Notes: generated by a model not told the origin, from the sequence alone. A DNA stretch of 64,000 nucleotides from Pandoraea oxalativorans (GCF_000972785.3 NZ_CP011253.3:4960001-5024000), one strand, 5' to 3'. Positions 9,722 to 21,450 are shown, numbered from the stretch's first letter. A program made the numbers and translations.

Positions 9722-11331
9722 CGGGGATGCGGACAAAATCTTGGACTACTTTGAAGGTAGTCCATGTATTCATACCAAGAACGCGTTCGGGCGGTCGAGC
9801 TGTACCTGAAACTCGGGAAGCGCAGCAAAGCGACCATTCGCCAGTTGGGTTACCCGACGAAGAATTCTCTCAAGGCGTGGTGTAACGAATTCGAGAAGAT
9901 TGGCGATCTGCAGAGGGGGTATGTTCGCGTAAAGCCGAAGTACTCAGAAGAACAGAAGAACGTAGCACTCGAGCATTACGTCAACCACGGGCGCTGCTTC
10001 GCCTTCACCCTCAGGACATTGGGCTATCCCTGTCGCCAGATACTAACGGAGTGGGTTCGCGAGCGCTATCCGGAAACCAGGAAATGCGTGGTTGGCAAGG
10101 CCGGTCGACCAACTGCTTCATTGGTGTCCAAGCAGGCTGCGGTGTACGAACTGTGCACACGGGAAGGAAGTGCAGAGGCGGTGGCCCGAAAGCTGGACGT
10201 CGACAGGGTGACGCTGTACAACTGGAAGAACCAGTTACTCGGCCGAGAGGCTCCTGCATCCATGAAACGCGACAAAGGCTCGCCCGCAGAGACAGATCGG
10301 GACGAACTGGAACGGCAGGTCGAAGCGCTCCAGCGCAAAATTCGCAATCTGCAGCTTGAACAGGACCTGTTGAAGAAGGCGAATGAACTCCTAAAAAAAG
10401 ACCTGGGCGTCGACCTGCAACTCCTGAGCAACCGGGAGAAGACGACGCTGGTTGACGCCCTGAGAGAGCAGTACGTTTTGGCTGAGCTGCTTGAGCAGCT
10501 GGACTTGGCGCGCAGCTCCTATTTCTACCATCGGTCGCCCATGCGGGTTGCCGACAAATATGCCGAAGTTCGTCGTACCGTTGCGGAAATCTTCGAGGAC
10601 AATCACCGATCCTACGGCTATCGTCGGGTGCAGGCAGCGCTCAGCAGACAACGCGTGTTTCTATCGGAGAAAGTCGTGCGTCGCCTCATGAAACAAGGCG
10701 GCCTCTACGCGGCGAGGCCCAAGCGGCGCCGATATCGTTCTTATGTCGGGGAAATTAGCCCTGCCCCAGATAACATCATCAATCGCGATTTCCACGCTAC
10801 CGCCCCCAACGAAAAGTGGCTGACGGATATCTCCGAGTTCCAGATCCCGGCCGGGAAGGTATATCTATCGCCGATGATCGACTGCTTCGATGGCATGGTA
10901 GTCAGTTGGTCGATTGGCACAAGCCCCGACGCCGAGCTCGTGAATACCATGTTAGATGCGGCTATCGAGACCGTGACCGAGGACGATGAGAAGCCGATCG
11001 TACATTCCGATCGGGGTGGCCACTACCGTTGGCCTGGCTGGCTATCGCGAGTTGCAAAGGCTAATCTGATCCGATCCATGTCGCGTAAAGCCTGCTCACC
11101 AGACAATGCGGCCTGTGAGGGATTCTTCGGAAGGCTGAAGACCGAAATGTTCTATCCAGGGGACTGGCGTTCGACGACCATCGTGCAATTCGTAGAGGCA
11201 CTGAACGCCTACATTCGCTGGTACAACGAAAAGCGGATCAAGGGCTCCCTTGGCTATCTCAGCCCCATCGAGTACCGTGAAAGCCTCGGGTTAACGACGT
11301 AAAACAGTCCAAGAAAATAGCCGCATCCCCG
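9722..11331 (+). mobile_element. IS3-family insertion sequence inside istA
   Basis: 26-bp imperfect terminal inverted repeats: 9722-9747 begins CGGGGATGCGG and contains CTTGGACT; 11306-11331 carries the complement. They match at 21 of 26 positions. One long transposase gene fills the element. No clear target duplication flanks it, and the segment on its right (11332-11361) does not look like istA, so a deletion probably accompanied or followed insertion. Confidence 0.75.
9764..11302 (+). CDS. IS3-family transposase, single fused ORF
   Basis: 512 aa. OrfA-like and OrfB-like parts lie in one frame. Residues 1-150 carry two helix-turn-helix units (QLGYPTKNSLKAWCNEFE; the second near 110-150), then a leucine-zipper coiled coil at about 185-220. 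HTH_21 (NHRSYGYRRVQAAL) precedes an rve integrase core. The DDE residues are visible as WLTDISEF, HSDRGGHY and CEGFFGRLK, with D and E about 35 apart as in active enzymes. Most IS3 members need a -1 frameshift to make OrfAB; here no shift is needed. An A7 tract at 10393-10399 sits where the shift site would normally be. Probably a functional enzyme. Confidence 0.9.
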   Translation: MYSYQERVRAVELYLKLGKRSKATIRQLGYPTKNSLKAWCNEFEKIGDLQRGYVRVKPKYSEEQKNVALEHYVNHGRCFAFTLRTLGYPCRQILTEWVRERYPETRKCVVGKAGRPTASLVSKQAAVYELCTREGSAEAVARKLDVDRVTLYNWKNQLLGREAPASMKRDKGSPAETDRDELERQVEALQRKIRNLQLEQDLLKKANELLKKDLGVDLQLLSNREKTTLVDALREQYVLAELLEQLDLARSSYFYHRSPMRVADKYAEVRRTVAEIFEDNHRSYGYRRVQAALSRQRVFLSEKVVRRLMKQGGLYAARPKRRRYRSYVGEISPAPDNIINRDFHATAPNEKWLTDISEFQIPAGKVYLSPMIDCFDGMVVSWSIGTSPDAELVNTMLDAAIETVTEDDEKPIVHSDRGGHYRWPGWLSRVAKANLIRSMSRKACSPDNAACEGFFGRLKTEMFYPGDWRSTTIVQFVEALNAYIRWYNEKRIKGSLGYLSPIEYRESLGLTT

Positions 11332-11631
11332 GTGGGTCAGTTTTACATCGGCGCTAACACCTACCGCCGGACCTGGGAGCGGCTGGAGGCGCAACTGACG
11401 CAACGGCAGGCCTGCAAGACCATGGTGGGTCTGCTTGAACTCGCGGGCCACCACGGCGTTGAGGCGTTATTGGCCGAACGGCTTGATGCGTTGCTCGCAG
11501 CAGGCGAGCTGCCCGATCTAAAGCAGTTGTGCAATGAATTCGCGCCGCGTCAGGCCCTATGTCCCGAGGTGGTGGTCGAGATGCCGCCCGTTGCGCTCTA
11601 TGACGAGCTTCTCGACAAGGTGGCAGCATGA
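11332..11631 (+). pseudogene. istA: IS21 transposase IstA, C-terminal fragment
   Basis: An open frame whose part from about 11362 (YRRTWERLEAQL) is the C-terminus of IstA, ending with the usual ATGA overlap into istB. The first ten codons, next to the IS3 end, do not resemble IstA. Compared with a full IstA about 120 residues between this and the N-terminal fragment are missing, so excising the IS3 element would not restore the gene. Confidence 0.8.
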
Positions 11632-12449
11632 ACGCCCCTGCCCACGACAACGGCCGTCTGGCCCTGATGTTGAACGAGTTACGCCTGCCGACGATCGGCA
11701 GGCTATGGCCCGAGTTCGTTGAGCGCTCTGACAAGGAAGGCTGGCCCGCTACGCGATTGCTTGGGGCGCTGCTTGAGCACGAACTGGCCGAACGCGCCAA
11801 ACGACGCATTGAGCGGCACCGTACCGAGTCGCATCTGGACCCGACGAAGACGCTTGCTACCTTCGACTTCGGCATGGTGCCGATGGTCTCGAAGGCGCAT
11901 GTTACGGCGCTGGCCACCGGAGAATCCTGGCTGGAGAAAGGCGCCACAATTCTCCTGTTCGGCCCGCCGGGCGGCGGCAAGAGTCATTTGGGCTCAGCCC
12001 TCGGTCATGCGTTGATCGACGCCGGTTATCGCGTGCTGTTCACGCGCACCGCTGAACTTGTCCAGAAGCTCCAGGCCGCGCGCCAAAGCCTGCAACTGCC
12101 GTCCGCGCTCGCGAAGCTCGATCGCTTCGATCTCATCATCCTGGATGACCTGTCATACGCTCGCAAGGACCAGGCCGAAACCAGCGTGCTGTTCGAGCTG
12201 ATCGCCGAGAGATATGAGCGCAAAAGCCTGCTGATTACGGCCAACCAGCCCTTCTCTGGATGGAACGATGTCTTCCCTGATCCGGGCATGACGATCGCCG
12301 CTATCGACCGGCTCGTCCATCACTCGACGATCTTCGAGCTCAACGTCGAAAGCTATCGCCGTCGTAAGGCCAGCGACAAACAAAGCGCCCGCCGGCGTCA
12401 ATTACCTAACGACAATTGCGAAGGAGGAACGACAACTATGGCCTCTTAA
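11628..12449 (+). CDS. istB: IS21 helper ATPase IstB
   Basis: 273 aa AAA+ protein that helps IstA choose and process target DNA. An N-terminal helical domain (about 1-95) precedes Walker A GPPGGGKS (112-119) and Walker B LIILDDLSY (about 172-180); sensor-type ITANQPF and the C-terminal HHSTIFELNVESYRRR block are intact. It overlaps the istA stop by ATGA, implying translational coupling. It looks complete, but its partner is broken in this copy. Confidence 0.92.
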   Translation: MNAPAHDNGRLALMLNELRLPTIGRLWPEFVERSDKEGWPATRLLGALLEHELAERAKRRIERHRTESHLDPTKTLATFDFGMVPMVSKAHVTALATGESWLEKGATILLFGPPGGGKSHLGSALGHALIDAGYRVLFTRTAELVQKLQAARQSLQLPSALAKLDRFDLIILDDLSYARKDQAETSVLFELIAERYERKSLLITANQPFSGWNDVFPDPGMTIAAIDRLVHHSTIFELNVESYRRRKASDKQSARRRQLPNDNCEGGTTTMAS

Positions 12450-12493
12450 CCAGCGACAACTACACCCGTTGACCGGCCAAGATAGTTGTCGCT

Positions 12494-12928
12494 GACCGGC
12501 CATGCTGCTTGACGCTTATATGAACGCCGCCCGGCTTGCAAGGTAATATCGTTGTGACATTGGACGAGAATTTGGTTGCAGGCTTATATCCGGCGTCTGC
12601 AGGCCAGCCTGCGCGCCCTGATGGAATTCGCCAAGAACGACCTCTACTGTCTAGCGCGCTCGAAGCGCACAGCGTCAATCAGGCTTACGTTCTTGCGGAC
12701 CAACCTGTCTCGCCATCACATCGTTATCGACCTTCGCAACCTGTCTGCGTGACTCGTGCTCGATACCCCTGCTTTTCAGCTAGCCCTTTGTGCTGCGTAG
12801 TCTGTCTGGTAAGTTTTGTCGTGCGCGAGTAACGACCACGCTGTTCGCGCCATCTTGTTTGCCAGCGCGACGGCAACCACATTCGTAAGCACTCGATGTG
12901 TACCGTAGATCGGGTTGTTGACGCGCCG
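12494..12928. other. Inter-IS remnant DNA
   Basis: 435 bases between the IS21 right end and the IS66 left end. No complete gene is evident. A 64-codon open stretch on the plus strand (12558-12752) reads like a protein C-terminus with a basic, leucine-rich character (LQASLRALMEFAKNDLYCLA) but has no start codon or recognisable family. It may be what is left of a gene destroyed by insertions. Confidence 0.35.
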
Positions 12929-12939
12929 GTAAATGGCGG

Positions 12940-14526
12940 TTAGCGAATGGGCTCGATCTTGGCGGTGTCAGGCAGTTGCTGCGCCACATTCCATGGCAGC
13001 AACTCGTCGATCCGATTGGCCGGATGATCGGCAATGCGCTCGAGCACGTGGGCGAGGTAGGCTTCCGGGTTGATGCCGTTCAAGCGTGCCGTACCGATGA
13101 GGCTGTACATCGCCGCAGCACGCTCACCGCCCGAATCAGCGCCAGCAAACAGATAATTGCGGCGGCCAATCGCCACGCCGCGCAGCGCACGCTCGGCAAT
13201 CAGATTGTCGATCTCCGCTTGCCCGTCCTCGCAGTAATAGGCGAGTGCAGGCCAGCGGTTCAGAGAATACTGAATCGCTTTGGTCGTGTCGGATTTGGCC
13301 GAGAGCATGGGCAATACCGACTCGTACCATTGTCGCAGTGCCTCGAGTCGCGGTACCGCCCGAGTTTGGCGCACCTGCCGTCGTTCATCAGGCGGCTTAC
13401 CCCGGATTTCGGCTTCTATGCGATATAGCTCGCCGATGCGGTGCAGCGCTTCTTCTGTAATGGCGCTGGGGCGTACCGCATGCAGGTCGTAGATCTTGCG
13501 TCGCGCGTGCGCCATGCACGCCGCTTCGCGGATGCTGCCGTCCTCAAAGAGCGGCGCGTAACCGGCAAACGCATCGGCTTGCAGCACCCCGCTAAAGCTT
13601 GCCAGATGTCGCTGTGGGTGCTCACCACGCCGATCCGACGTGTAGGCAAACCACACCGCGGGCGCCTCATCCGAGCCGCACGGCCGGTCGTCACGCACGT
13701 ACACCCAGAGCCGTCCGGTCTTTGTGCTGCCTCGCCCGGGCTCTAACACCGGTAATGGTGTGTCATCGCCGTGGACCTTGGTGCCGCCCAGCGCGTAGGC
13801 TCGCACGGCGTCTACCAGTGGATCGAGCAACCAGCAAACACGCCCCAGCCAATGCCCCATCTGCCCGGCCTCGAGTTCCACGCCGTCACGGGCATAGATT
13901 GCCTGCTGGCGGTACAGCGGTTGGTGGTCGAGGAATTTGCTGGTGATAATGTGTGCGAGCAGATTGGGGCCGGCCACGCCACGCTCAATCGGGCGACTCG
14001 GTGCCGGCTGCTGCACAATCGTGTCGCAGCACGCACAAGCGAGCTTGGGGCGGCGGTGGCGAATCACACGGAAGTGCGCTCGCACGTATTCGAGCTGCTC
14101 CGAGACGTCTTCGCCCAGCGGCTTGAGGTTACCACCGCAGGCCGGGCAATCGTCTGCCTCGGGTAGGTAGACGCGCACTTCGCGCTCGAGGTGCTCCGGC
14201 AGCGCCTGGCGCTCGACTCGGACTTTTGCCTGGGACTTGATCGGCGTGGCCGCCTCGGTGGCACCTTCGTCGGCCTGCAGATCTTCCAGGCGCAGCTCAA
14301 GCTGTTCGATCTGACGCGCCAGTTTCTCCGACTTTCGTCCAAACTGCATACGCTTGAGTTTGTCGATGAGCAGCTTCAAATGCGCAATCTCTTGCTCGCG
14401 CGATGTGAGGCGCGTCTGCAGCTCGGCGAGCTGTGTTTCGCGTTCGTGCAAAACCTGCTGGCTAGCCAACACCAACGCCTTGAGGGCATCGATGTCGTCA
14501 GGCAGATTGGCGCGGGAGAAGCTCAT
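12940..14526 (-). CDS. tnpC: IS66-family transposase TnpC
   Basis: 528 aa. N-terminal leucine-zipper coiled coil (about 15-75), zinc-binding CPACGG motif near 140 and a second CACCD, then the IS66 catalytic domain with KVHGDDTPLPVL and AGYAPLFEDG, ending in the conserved AERALRGVAIGRRNYLFAG helix carrying the catalytic Glu. Complete, with no internal stop. It is the DDE transposase of the element. It lies 58 bases downstream of tnpB. Confidence 0.95.
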   Translation of the reverse strand: MSFSRANLPDDIDALKALVLASQQVLHERETQLAELQTRLTSREQEIAHLKLLIDKLKRMQFGRKSEKLARQIEQLELRLEDLQADEGATEAATPIKSQAKVRVERQALPEHLEREVRVYLPEADDCPACGGNLKPLGEDVSEQLEYVRAHFRVIRHRRPKLACACCDTIVQQPAPSRPIERGVAGPNLLAHIITSKFLDHQPLYRQQAIYARDGVELEAGQMGHWLGRVCWLLDPLVDAVRAYALGGTKVHGDDTPLPVLEPGRGSTKTGRLWVYVRDDRPCGSDEAPAVWFAYTSDRRGEHPQRHLASFSGVLQADAFAGYAPLFEDGSIREAACMAHARRKIYDLHAVRPSAITEEALHRIGELYRIEAEIRGKPPDERRQVRQTRAVPRLEALRQWYESVLPMLSAKSDTTKAIQYSLNRWPALAYYCEDGQAEIDNLIAERALRGVAIGRRNYLFAGADSGGERAAAMYSLIGTARLNGINPEAYLAHVLERIADHPANRIDELLPWNVAQQLPDTAKIEPIR

Positions 14527-14584
14527 GACGTAAGCCTATCGCCCAGAGCACCCGTTGCCTATCGGATATCTCCCAAAAAATACG

Positions 14585-14932
14585 TTATCTCGCACTGCGT
14601 GGGCGAGCCGCGTCGATGGGCTCGCGCCAATCGAACCCTTCAAGCAAGAGTGAGAGCTGCGCAGTGGTGAGTGCCACGACACCACCATCGGCCCGTGGCC
14701 ACGCGAATCGCCCCTTCTCCAGCCGCTTGGCCAGCAGGCACAGCCCGCCATCGCTCCAGTACAGGGCCTTGAGCAGATCACCGCGCCGGCCACGAAACAG
14801 AAAGATGTGCCCCGAGAACGGGTCCTTTTGCAGCACCAACTCGACCTTGGCTGCCAGGCTATTAAAGCCGCAGCGCATATCCGTGACGCCAGCGGCAATC
14901 CACACCCGCGTGTTCGAGGGCAACCCGATCAT
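14585..14932 (-). CDS. tnpB: IS66-family accessory protein TnpB
   Basis: 115 aa. Begins [20 protein letters not shown] and contains the family block [22 protein letters not shown]66 Orf2 is required for transposition but its biochemical role is not known. The frame is open further upstream to 15046; the ATG at 14932 is chosen because it overlaps the tnpA stop (ATGA), the standard arrangement, and matches the family length. Confidence 0.93.
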   Translation of the reverse strand: MIGLPSNTRVWIAAGVTDMRCGFNSLAAKVELVLQKDPFSGHIFLFRGRRGDLLKALYWSDGGLCLLAKRLEKGRFAWPRADGGVVALTTAQLSLLLEGFDWREPIDAARPRSAR

Positions 14933-15312
14933 GTGCGTAGCTCCGAGATCAACTCGCGCAGTAACTCCAAACTCAGCGGACCATCGAAGCGCATTGTGCC
15001 GCCACGCATCACCAACTCGATCTTCCCCTCGTGCCGCAATGAACATCGTGAGGTCGGGACTGCTTGGTCTGCCGACGGCGTGGGGATACCAACGAGAGCC
15101 TTCGTGATCGTCACGGGAACAAACTCGGTCACCGAAGCCGCAGAACTCTGGCGAGTAACAAGCTCAGGCGTGACATCACCGTAAGCGCCAGCCAGATAAT
15201 GCCGGCGCCATTTGAATAACAAGTTGGCGTTGATGCCTGCCTTGCGCGCCGTCAAAGCAACCGACGCACCTGGCCTTAACGTTGCCTCAACCGTTGCGCG
15301 CTTGAACTCCAT
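14929..15312 (-). CDS. tnpA: IS66-family accessory protein TnpA
   Basis: 127 aa when started at [15 protein letters not shown] (15312). The frame is open to 15405, but the extra residues would run through the proposed IS end and are not family-like. The N-terminal helix-turn-helix ([23 protein letters not shown]) is typical of IS66 Orf1. The C-terminal half ends with the conserved [11 protein letters not shown]. It overlaps tnpB by four bases. Confidence 0.88.
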   Translation of the reverse strand: MEFKRATVEATLRPGASVALTARKAGINANLLFKWRRHYLAGAYGDVTPELVTRQSSAASVTEFVPVTITKALVGIPTPSADQAVPTSRCSLRHEGKIELVMRGGTMRFDGPLSLELLRELISELRT

Positions 15313-15370
15313 TGAGAAATTCGCTCGTCGGTAAGGTACCGCTTCCACAGCCACACTCAAAACCTTGTCC

Positions 15371-15409
15371 ACTTTTGCGCCCACCATTTCATTTGGTGGA
15401 CGCAAAAGT
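15371..15409. repeat. 16-bp inverted repeat between IS66 and the IS2-group element
   Basis: Arms ACTTTTGCGCCCACCA (15371-15386) and TGGTGGACGCAAAAGT (15394-15409) are complementary except at one position and are separated by 7 bases. They look like the two ends of another, lost insertion sequence placed head to head, or a strong hairpin. No gene is associated. Confidence 0.55.
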
Positions 15410-15444
15410 ACCCTGGAGTTGACCCTGTAAAACCGGACACACCA

Positions 15445-16332
15445 TCACACTAAGGTTGCTGAATCCATCGAGCGCCGGAACTCGCGAGGCGAGCGGTATT
15501 TCAGCGCGCTATGGGGGTGCTTCTCGTTGTAATGCTCAAATGCAATGGCCAGATTGTGAGCAGCGGTTGCAGCATCCGGCTTCGGCATGAAGGCGACGTA
15601 GTCGCGCTTCATCGTTTTCACGAAGCTCTCGGCCATGCCGTTACTTTGCGGACTGCACACGGGCGTGGTCAATGGCTTTAGTCCGATGTTCATCGCAAAC
15701 CGGCGCGTATCGTCAGCCGTATAGCCCGAACCATTGTCGCTCAGCCACTCGATTTCGGACGGCGTATGCACCTCGTTGCCGAACCGATTTTCCACTGCGG
15801 CCAGCATCACGTCGCGCACAATGTCGCCGCTGTGGCCTGCTGTCGTCGCCGCCCAGCTCATCGCTTCTCGGTCGCAGCAATCCAGCGCAAACGTCACACG
15901 CAGCGGCTCGCCGTTGTCGCAGCGGAACTCGAAGCCGTCCGAGCACCATCGCTGATTGCTGCGCGCGACGGCCACTTTGCCATCATGTCGACGGTGGGCT
16001 CGCGGCGCAATCGGTCGGCGCTGCGTCAGCAGCCCATGCGTTCGCATGATGCGATAAATGCGCTTGGCATTGAACGGCGCCAGTCCAACTGCAACGCGCT
16101 CGTTGCGCAACGTGCCCCAAACCCGCCGGTAGCCATAGCTGGGCAAATCGCCGACGACACGGCGGATTTCCTCGACTACAGTTTCGTCGTCGGTCGGCCT
16201 TGATTGCCGGCCATCGCGCCACGTCGCCGGACGCGACAGTCGTGCCGATACGTTCGAGCGCGACACGCCGAGAACTTCACAGACCAGTTTCACTGGCCGT
16301 CCTCCGGCAGCAAGGGCGAGTGCGCTATCCAT
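15445..16332 (-). CDS. IS2-subgroup transposase OrfB
   Basis: 295 aa. HTH_21 segment ([17 protein letters not shown]) followed by the rve integrase core: Asp in RWCSDGFEF, Asp in WLSDNGSGY and Glu in [13 protein letters not shown], then the C-terminal [19 protein letters not shown] block. It is expected to be made mainly as an OrfAB fusion through a -1 frameshift at the A7 tract that abuts its own ATG (16330-16332). All catalytic residues are present, so the element may be active. Confidence 0.93.
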   Translation of the reverse strand: MDSALALAAGGRPVKLVCEVLGVSRSNVSARLSRPATWRDGRQSRPTDDETVVEEIRRVVGDLPSYGYRRVWGTLRNERVAVGLAPFNAKRIYRIMRTHGLLTQRRPIAPRAHRRHDGKVAVARSNQRWCSDGFEFRCDNGEPLRVTFALDCCDREAMSWAATTAGHSGDIVRDVMLAAVENRFGNEVHTPSEIEWLSDNGSGYTADDTRRFAMNIGLKPLTTPVCSPQSNGMAESFVKTMKRDYVAFMPKPDAATAAHNLAIAFEHYNEKHPHSALKYRSPREFRRSMDSATLV

Positions 16333-16685
16333 TTTTTTGCTCGGCTGTATTCAACTGCTTCCCGGAGAATCTCGTTCTCCATTGTTTTTTTGCCGAGCAT
16401 CCGTTGCAGCTCGCGAATCTGCTTGAGCGCATCAGCCAACTCCGATGCCGGAACCACTTCTTCGCCAGCCTTGACCGCTGACAGGCTACCGTCCTGGTAC
16501 AGCTTGCGCCAGTGGAATAGCTGGTTCGGGTTCACGCCGTAATGGCGCGCGACCATTGAAACCGATTTTCCCGGTTCGAAACTCTCGCGAACCATCGACA
16601 GTTTCTGCTCCGCCGTCCAGCGACGCCGGCGCTCTGGGCCCGTCAACACTTCCATCACTTCCTGCTTGGTGTTAGTCAAAAACAC
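16290..16685 (-). CDS. IS2-subgroup transposase OrfA
   Basis: 131 aa DNA-binding subunit. HTH_Tnp_1 pattern ([21 protein letters not shown], then [19 protein letters not shown]) and a C-terminal leucine zipper ([20 protein letters not shown]). Codons GCA-AAA-AAA near its end form a slippery A-AAA-AAA heptamer (16332-16338) where ribosomes can slip back one base into orfB. It overlaps orfB by 43 bases. The ATG at 16685 could be replaced by the internal Met before EVLTGPERR, nearer the usual family start. Confidence 0.9.
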   Translation of the reverse strand: MFLTNTKQEVMEVLTGPERRRRWTAEQKLSMVRESFEPGKSVSMVARHYGVNPNQLFHWRKLYQDGSLSAVKAGEEVVPASELADALKQIRELQRMLGKKTMENEILREAVEYSRAKKWIAHSPLLPEDGQ

Positions 16686-16702
16686 AGTCTTATGCCTACC
16701 CG

Positions 16703-17719
16703 TTATTGTAAGTGGGTCGCTGTGTCCGGTGTTTCATGGGGCCGCTCCATACCCACAGACTCGCCTCCCATCAAGACGGTACTCCTCGAGCCTTTACCCA
16801 CATTCGTAGGCCGACGCAGGGACAGTTGCTCGCTCCAGGCGCCCTTGCTCCTGCTCTTGAACATGACCGCTCGTGCACCGTGAATCAGTAGCATGCGTAT
16901 ATAGCTGTCGCCGCGCTTGCTTATGCCGCCCAACCGTACCTTGCCGCCTGTACCGCTTTGCCTGGGAACCAGGCCGAGGTACGCGGCAAGCTCACGTCCG
17001 GATTTGAATGCAGCAGGATCGCCGATCGTCGCGACCAGGGCTGTCGCCGTCAATGGTCCGATACCTGGAATCGTAGCGACCCGCTGACATGCCGCCTCCT
17101 GTCGTTGCCAGGCAACGATCTGTCTCTCGAGTTTCCTGATCTCGCCGTCGATCCGCTCGATGTGCTGAAGCTGGTCGCGCAGCGCATCGAACAACGTGCC
17201 CGGAACGACCTCTTCGATTTCATGTAGTCGCTCGCGGACCTCGGCAAGGCCGGCGACGCGACCCGCTTTGAGCGTCACGCCAAATTCGTACAGCAGGCCG
17301 CGCAACTGGTTGACTTGCATGGTACGTGACTTGACTAGCAGTGAACGCATGCGATGCAGGGCCAGCGTGGCCTGCTGATCCGCTGTCTTCGGTGCTACCG
17401 AACGCATGCCGGGTTGCTGTGCTGCCGTCCAGATCGCACGAGCGTCCGTCGCATCGGTCTTGTTATTCTGGACGAACGGGCGGATGAATCTCGCATGCAG
17501 CAATACGACTTCATGACCCAGCGCTACGATCTTGCGTGCCCACCAGTGCGCACTTCCGCAGGCTTCCAAAGCCACCCGTCCGGCCGGTCGCTGGCCAAGA
17601 AATTCTATAACCTGTTGCTTCGTGAACCGCCGGTTCACAATCTCTCCCGTTTCCGTTTCGACCCAATACATCTGGAAAGCCCGCTTTGCAATGTCGAGCC
17701 CGAACGTCGTAGTATTCAT
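16703..17719 (-). pseudogene. IS110-family transposase, C-terminus replaced by the adjacent IS
   Basis: Open frame of 338 codons from ATG 17719 (with GGAGGGACC upstream). The RuvC-like DEDD domain is intact: FGLDIAK, ALEACGSAHWW, KTDATDARAIW. The Transposase_20 domain with IPGIGPLTATAL and the conserved serine region ISKRGDSYIRMLLIHGA follow. After RRPTNV the normal family ending (VALANK...) is absent. The last ~33 codons are unrelated and the final 11 are read from the inverted repeat of the IS2-group element. Probably truncated by that insertion or an associated deletion. IS110 ends lack inverted repeats, so its borders cannot be drawn. Confidence 0.75.
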
Positions 17720-18112
17720 GATGGTCCCTCCGTTCCTCAAGTGGTCGCGACACCTCCACTTTGGCACATTGATGCCATTCGGTTCTGGAGGGACCCAACA
17801 CTCCCAAAGTCACTTCCGTGTCCGGGGCCTGAATCCAGCGCGAAGGGAGGGCGGCGTTCATACCATCTGTCTAATCGACGCTATTTGAGATGATCGATTA
17901 ACCGAGAGCCATAACCAAAGCGCTGACCAAGGCACAGCCTGTTAAGGCAACCGAGCCTGATTGGCCGGTCGCTGGGGGCATTCTGGAGACTGGATCGTGG
18001 TGTTAGCGGCCCCGTTACCTCGGACCTGCAGCCGAACAACGCTGTTGAAGTGCGAAGCGACACCCGGAACTGACGGTGCAGTGGATTCGTGTACAAATAC
18101 GCCCCACAAAGC
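17720..18112. other. Non-coding gap between IS110 gene and rRNA operon
   Basis: 393 bases with no convincing gene on either strand. The part next to the transposase is presumably the IS110 left end. The rest is the sequence downstream of the rRNA operon terminator. Nothing else recognisable was seen. Confidence 0.4.
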
Positions 18113-18148
18113 AAAAACCCCTTGCTACGTGAGTAGCAAGGGGTTTTT
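18113..18148 (-). terminator. rRNA operon terminator
   Basis: Sixteen-bp perfect stem AAAAACCCCTTGCTAC/GTAGCAAGGGGTTTTT with a GTGA loop. It lies 8 bases beyond the 5S gene and ends in a T-run on the minus strand. Confidence 0.95.
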
Positions 18149-18155
18149 AAGGGGA

Positions 18156-18269
18156 GCCTGACGATTACCTACTTTCACACGGGTATCCGCACTATCATCG
18201 GCGTGGAGTCGTTTCACGGTCCTGTTCGGGATGGGAAGGGGTGGTTCCAACTCGCTATGGTCATCAGGC
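18156..18269 (-). rRNA. rrf: 5S ribosomal RNA
   Basis: The minus strand starts GCCTGATGACCATAGCGAG and ends ...GTAATCGTCAGGC; these termini pair to form helix I. The internal CCCATCCCGAACAGG block is diagnostic of 5S. About 114 nt. It is the last gene of the operon. Confidence 0.96.
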
Positions 18270-18397
18270 TTAACTTGTATGTTCTGCTGAGCGGGGTCAG
18301 CAAAACCAATTCGGAAGAAGCGTAGTACAACAATTCTTGTGGGTTGTGAGTGTATCGGCACAGCGATACTCACACCAGGAAAAACACACTGGTTATA

Positions 18398-21274
<2,877 letters not shown>

Positions 21275-21450
21275 CTATAACGAGTGTGTCTTGCCGAAGC
21301 CAGACATTCGCTACAGGTTGAGTATTAGCGTTGTGCCGTATTCCAAGTCATCTTTCGATCACTTAAATACTGGTTGATACAATCACAACCCGTACAATTT
21401 CCACGCGCCATCTCTAACGCGCTTCCGTTGTACTACTTCTTCTTCCAAAT

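Larger units (their letters stand above)
8743..12493 (+). mobile_element. IS21-family element, istA interrupted by an IS3-family element
   Basis: The ends are defined by 22-bp inverted repeats: GCGACAATTATCTTGGCC plus GGTC at 8743-8764 and its complement at 12472-12493, with one mismatch. Further related subterminal copies (8764-8788 and about 12454-12477) are typical of IS21. Inside are a broken istA and an intact istB in the usual order with an ATGA overlap. An IS3 element occupies 9722-11331. No target duplication was recognised at the outer ends. The composite is likely immobile because istA is split and about 120 codons are missing. Confidence 0.85.
12929..15339 (-). mobile_element. IS66-family insertion sequence (tnpA-tnpB-tnpC)
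   Basis: Three genes in the diagnostic order tnpA, tnpB, tnpC on the minus strand. Tentative ends are a left GTAAATGGCGGTTAGCGAAT (12929-12948) and a right sequence whose complement starts GTACCTTACCGACGAGCGAA at 15339. They share only GTA and AGCGAAT, so the termini are uncertain. The resulting length near 2.4 kb fits the family. No 8-bp target duplication was seen. Confidence 0.6.
15426..16736 (-). mobile_element. IS3-family (IS2 subgroup) insertion sequence
   Basis: Clear terminal inverted repeats: left end TGTAAAACCGGACACACC from 15426, right end (complement) TGAAACACCGGACACAGC from 16736. Both have 5'-TG...CA-3' termini and the CCGGACA core. The length of 1311 bp and two overlapping genes with a frameshift site fit the IS2 subgroup. 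Flanks ...ACCC and TGGGG... do not form a target duplication. The right end lies inside the tail of the IS110 gene. Confidence 0.88.
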
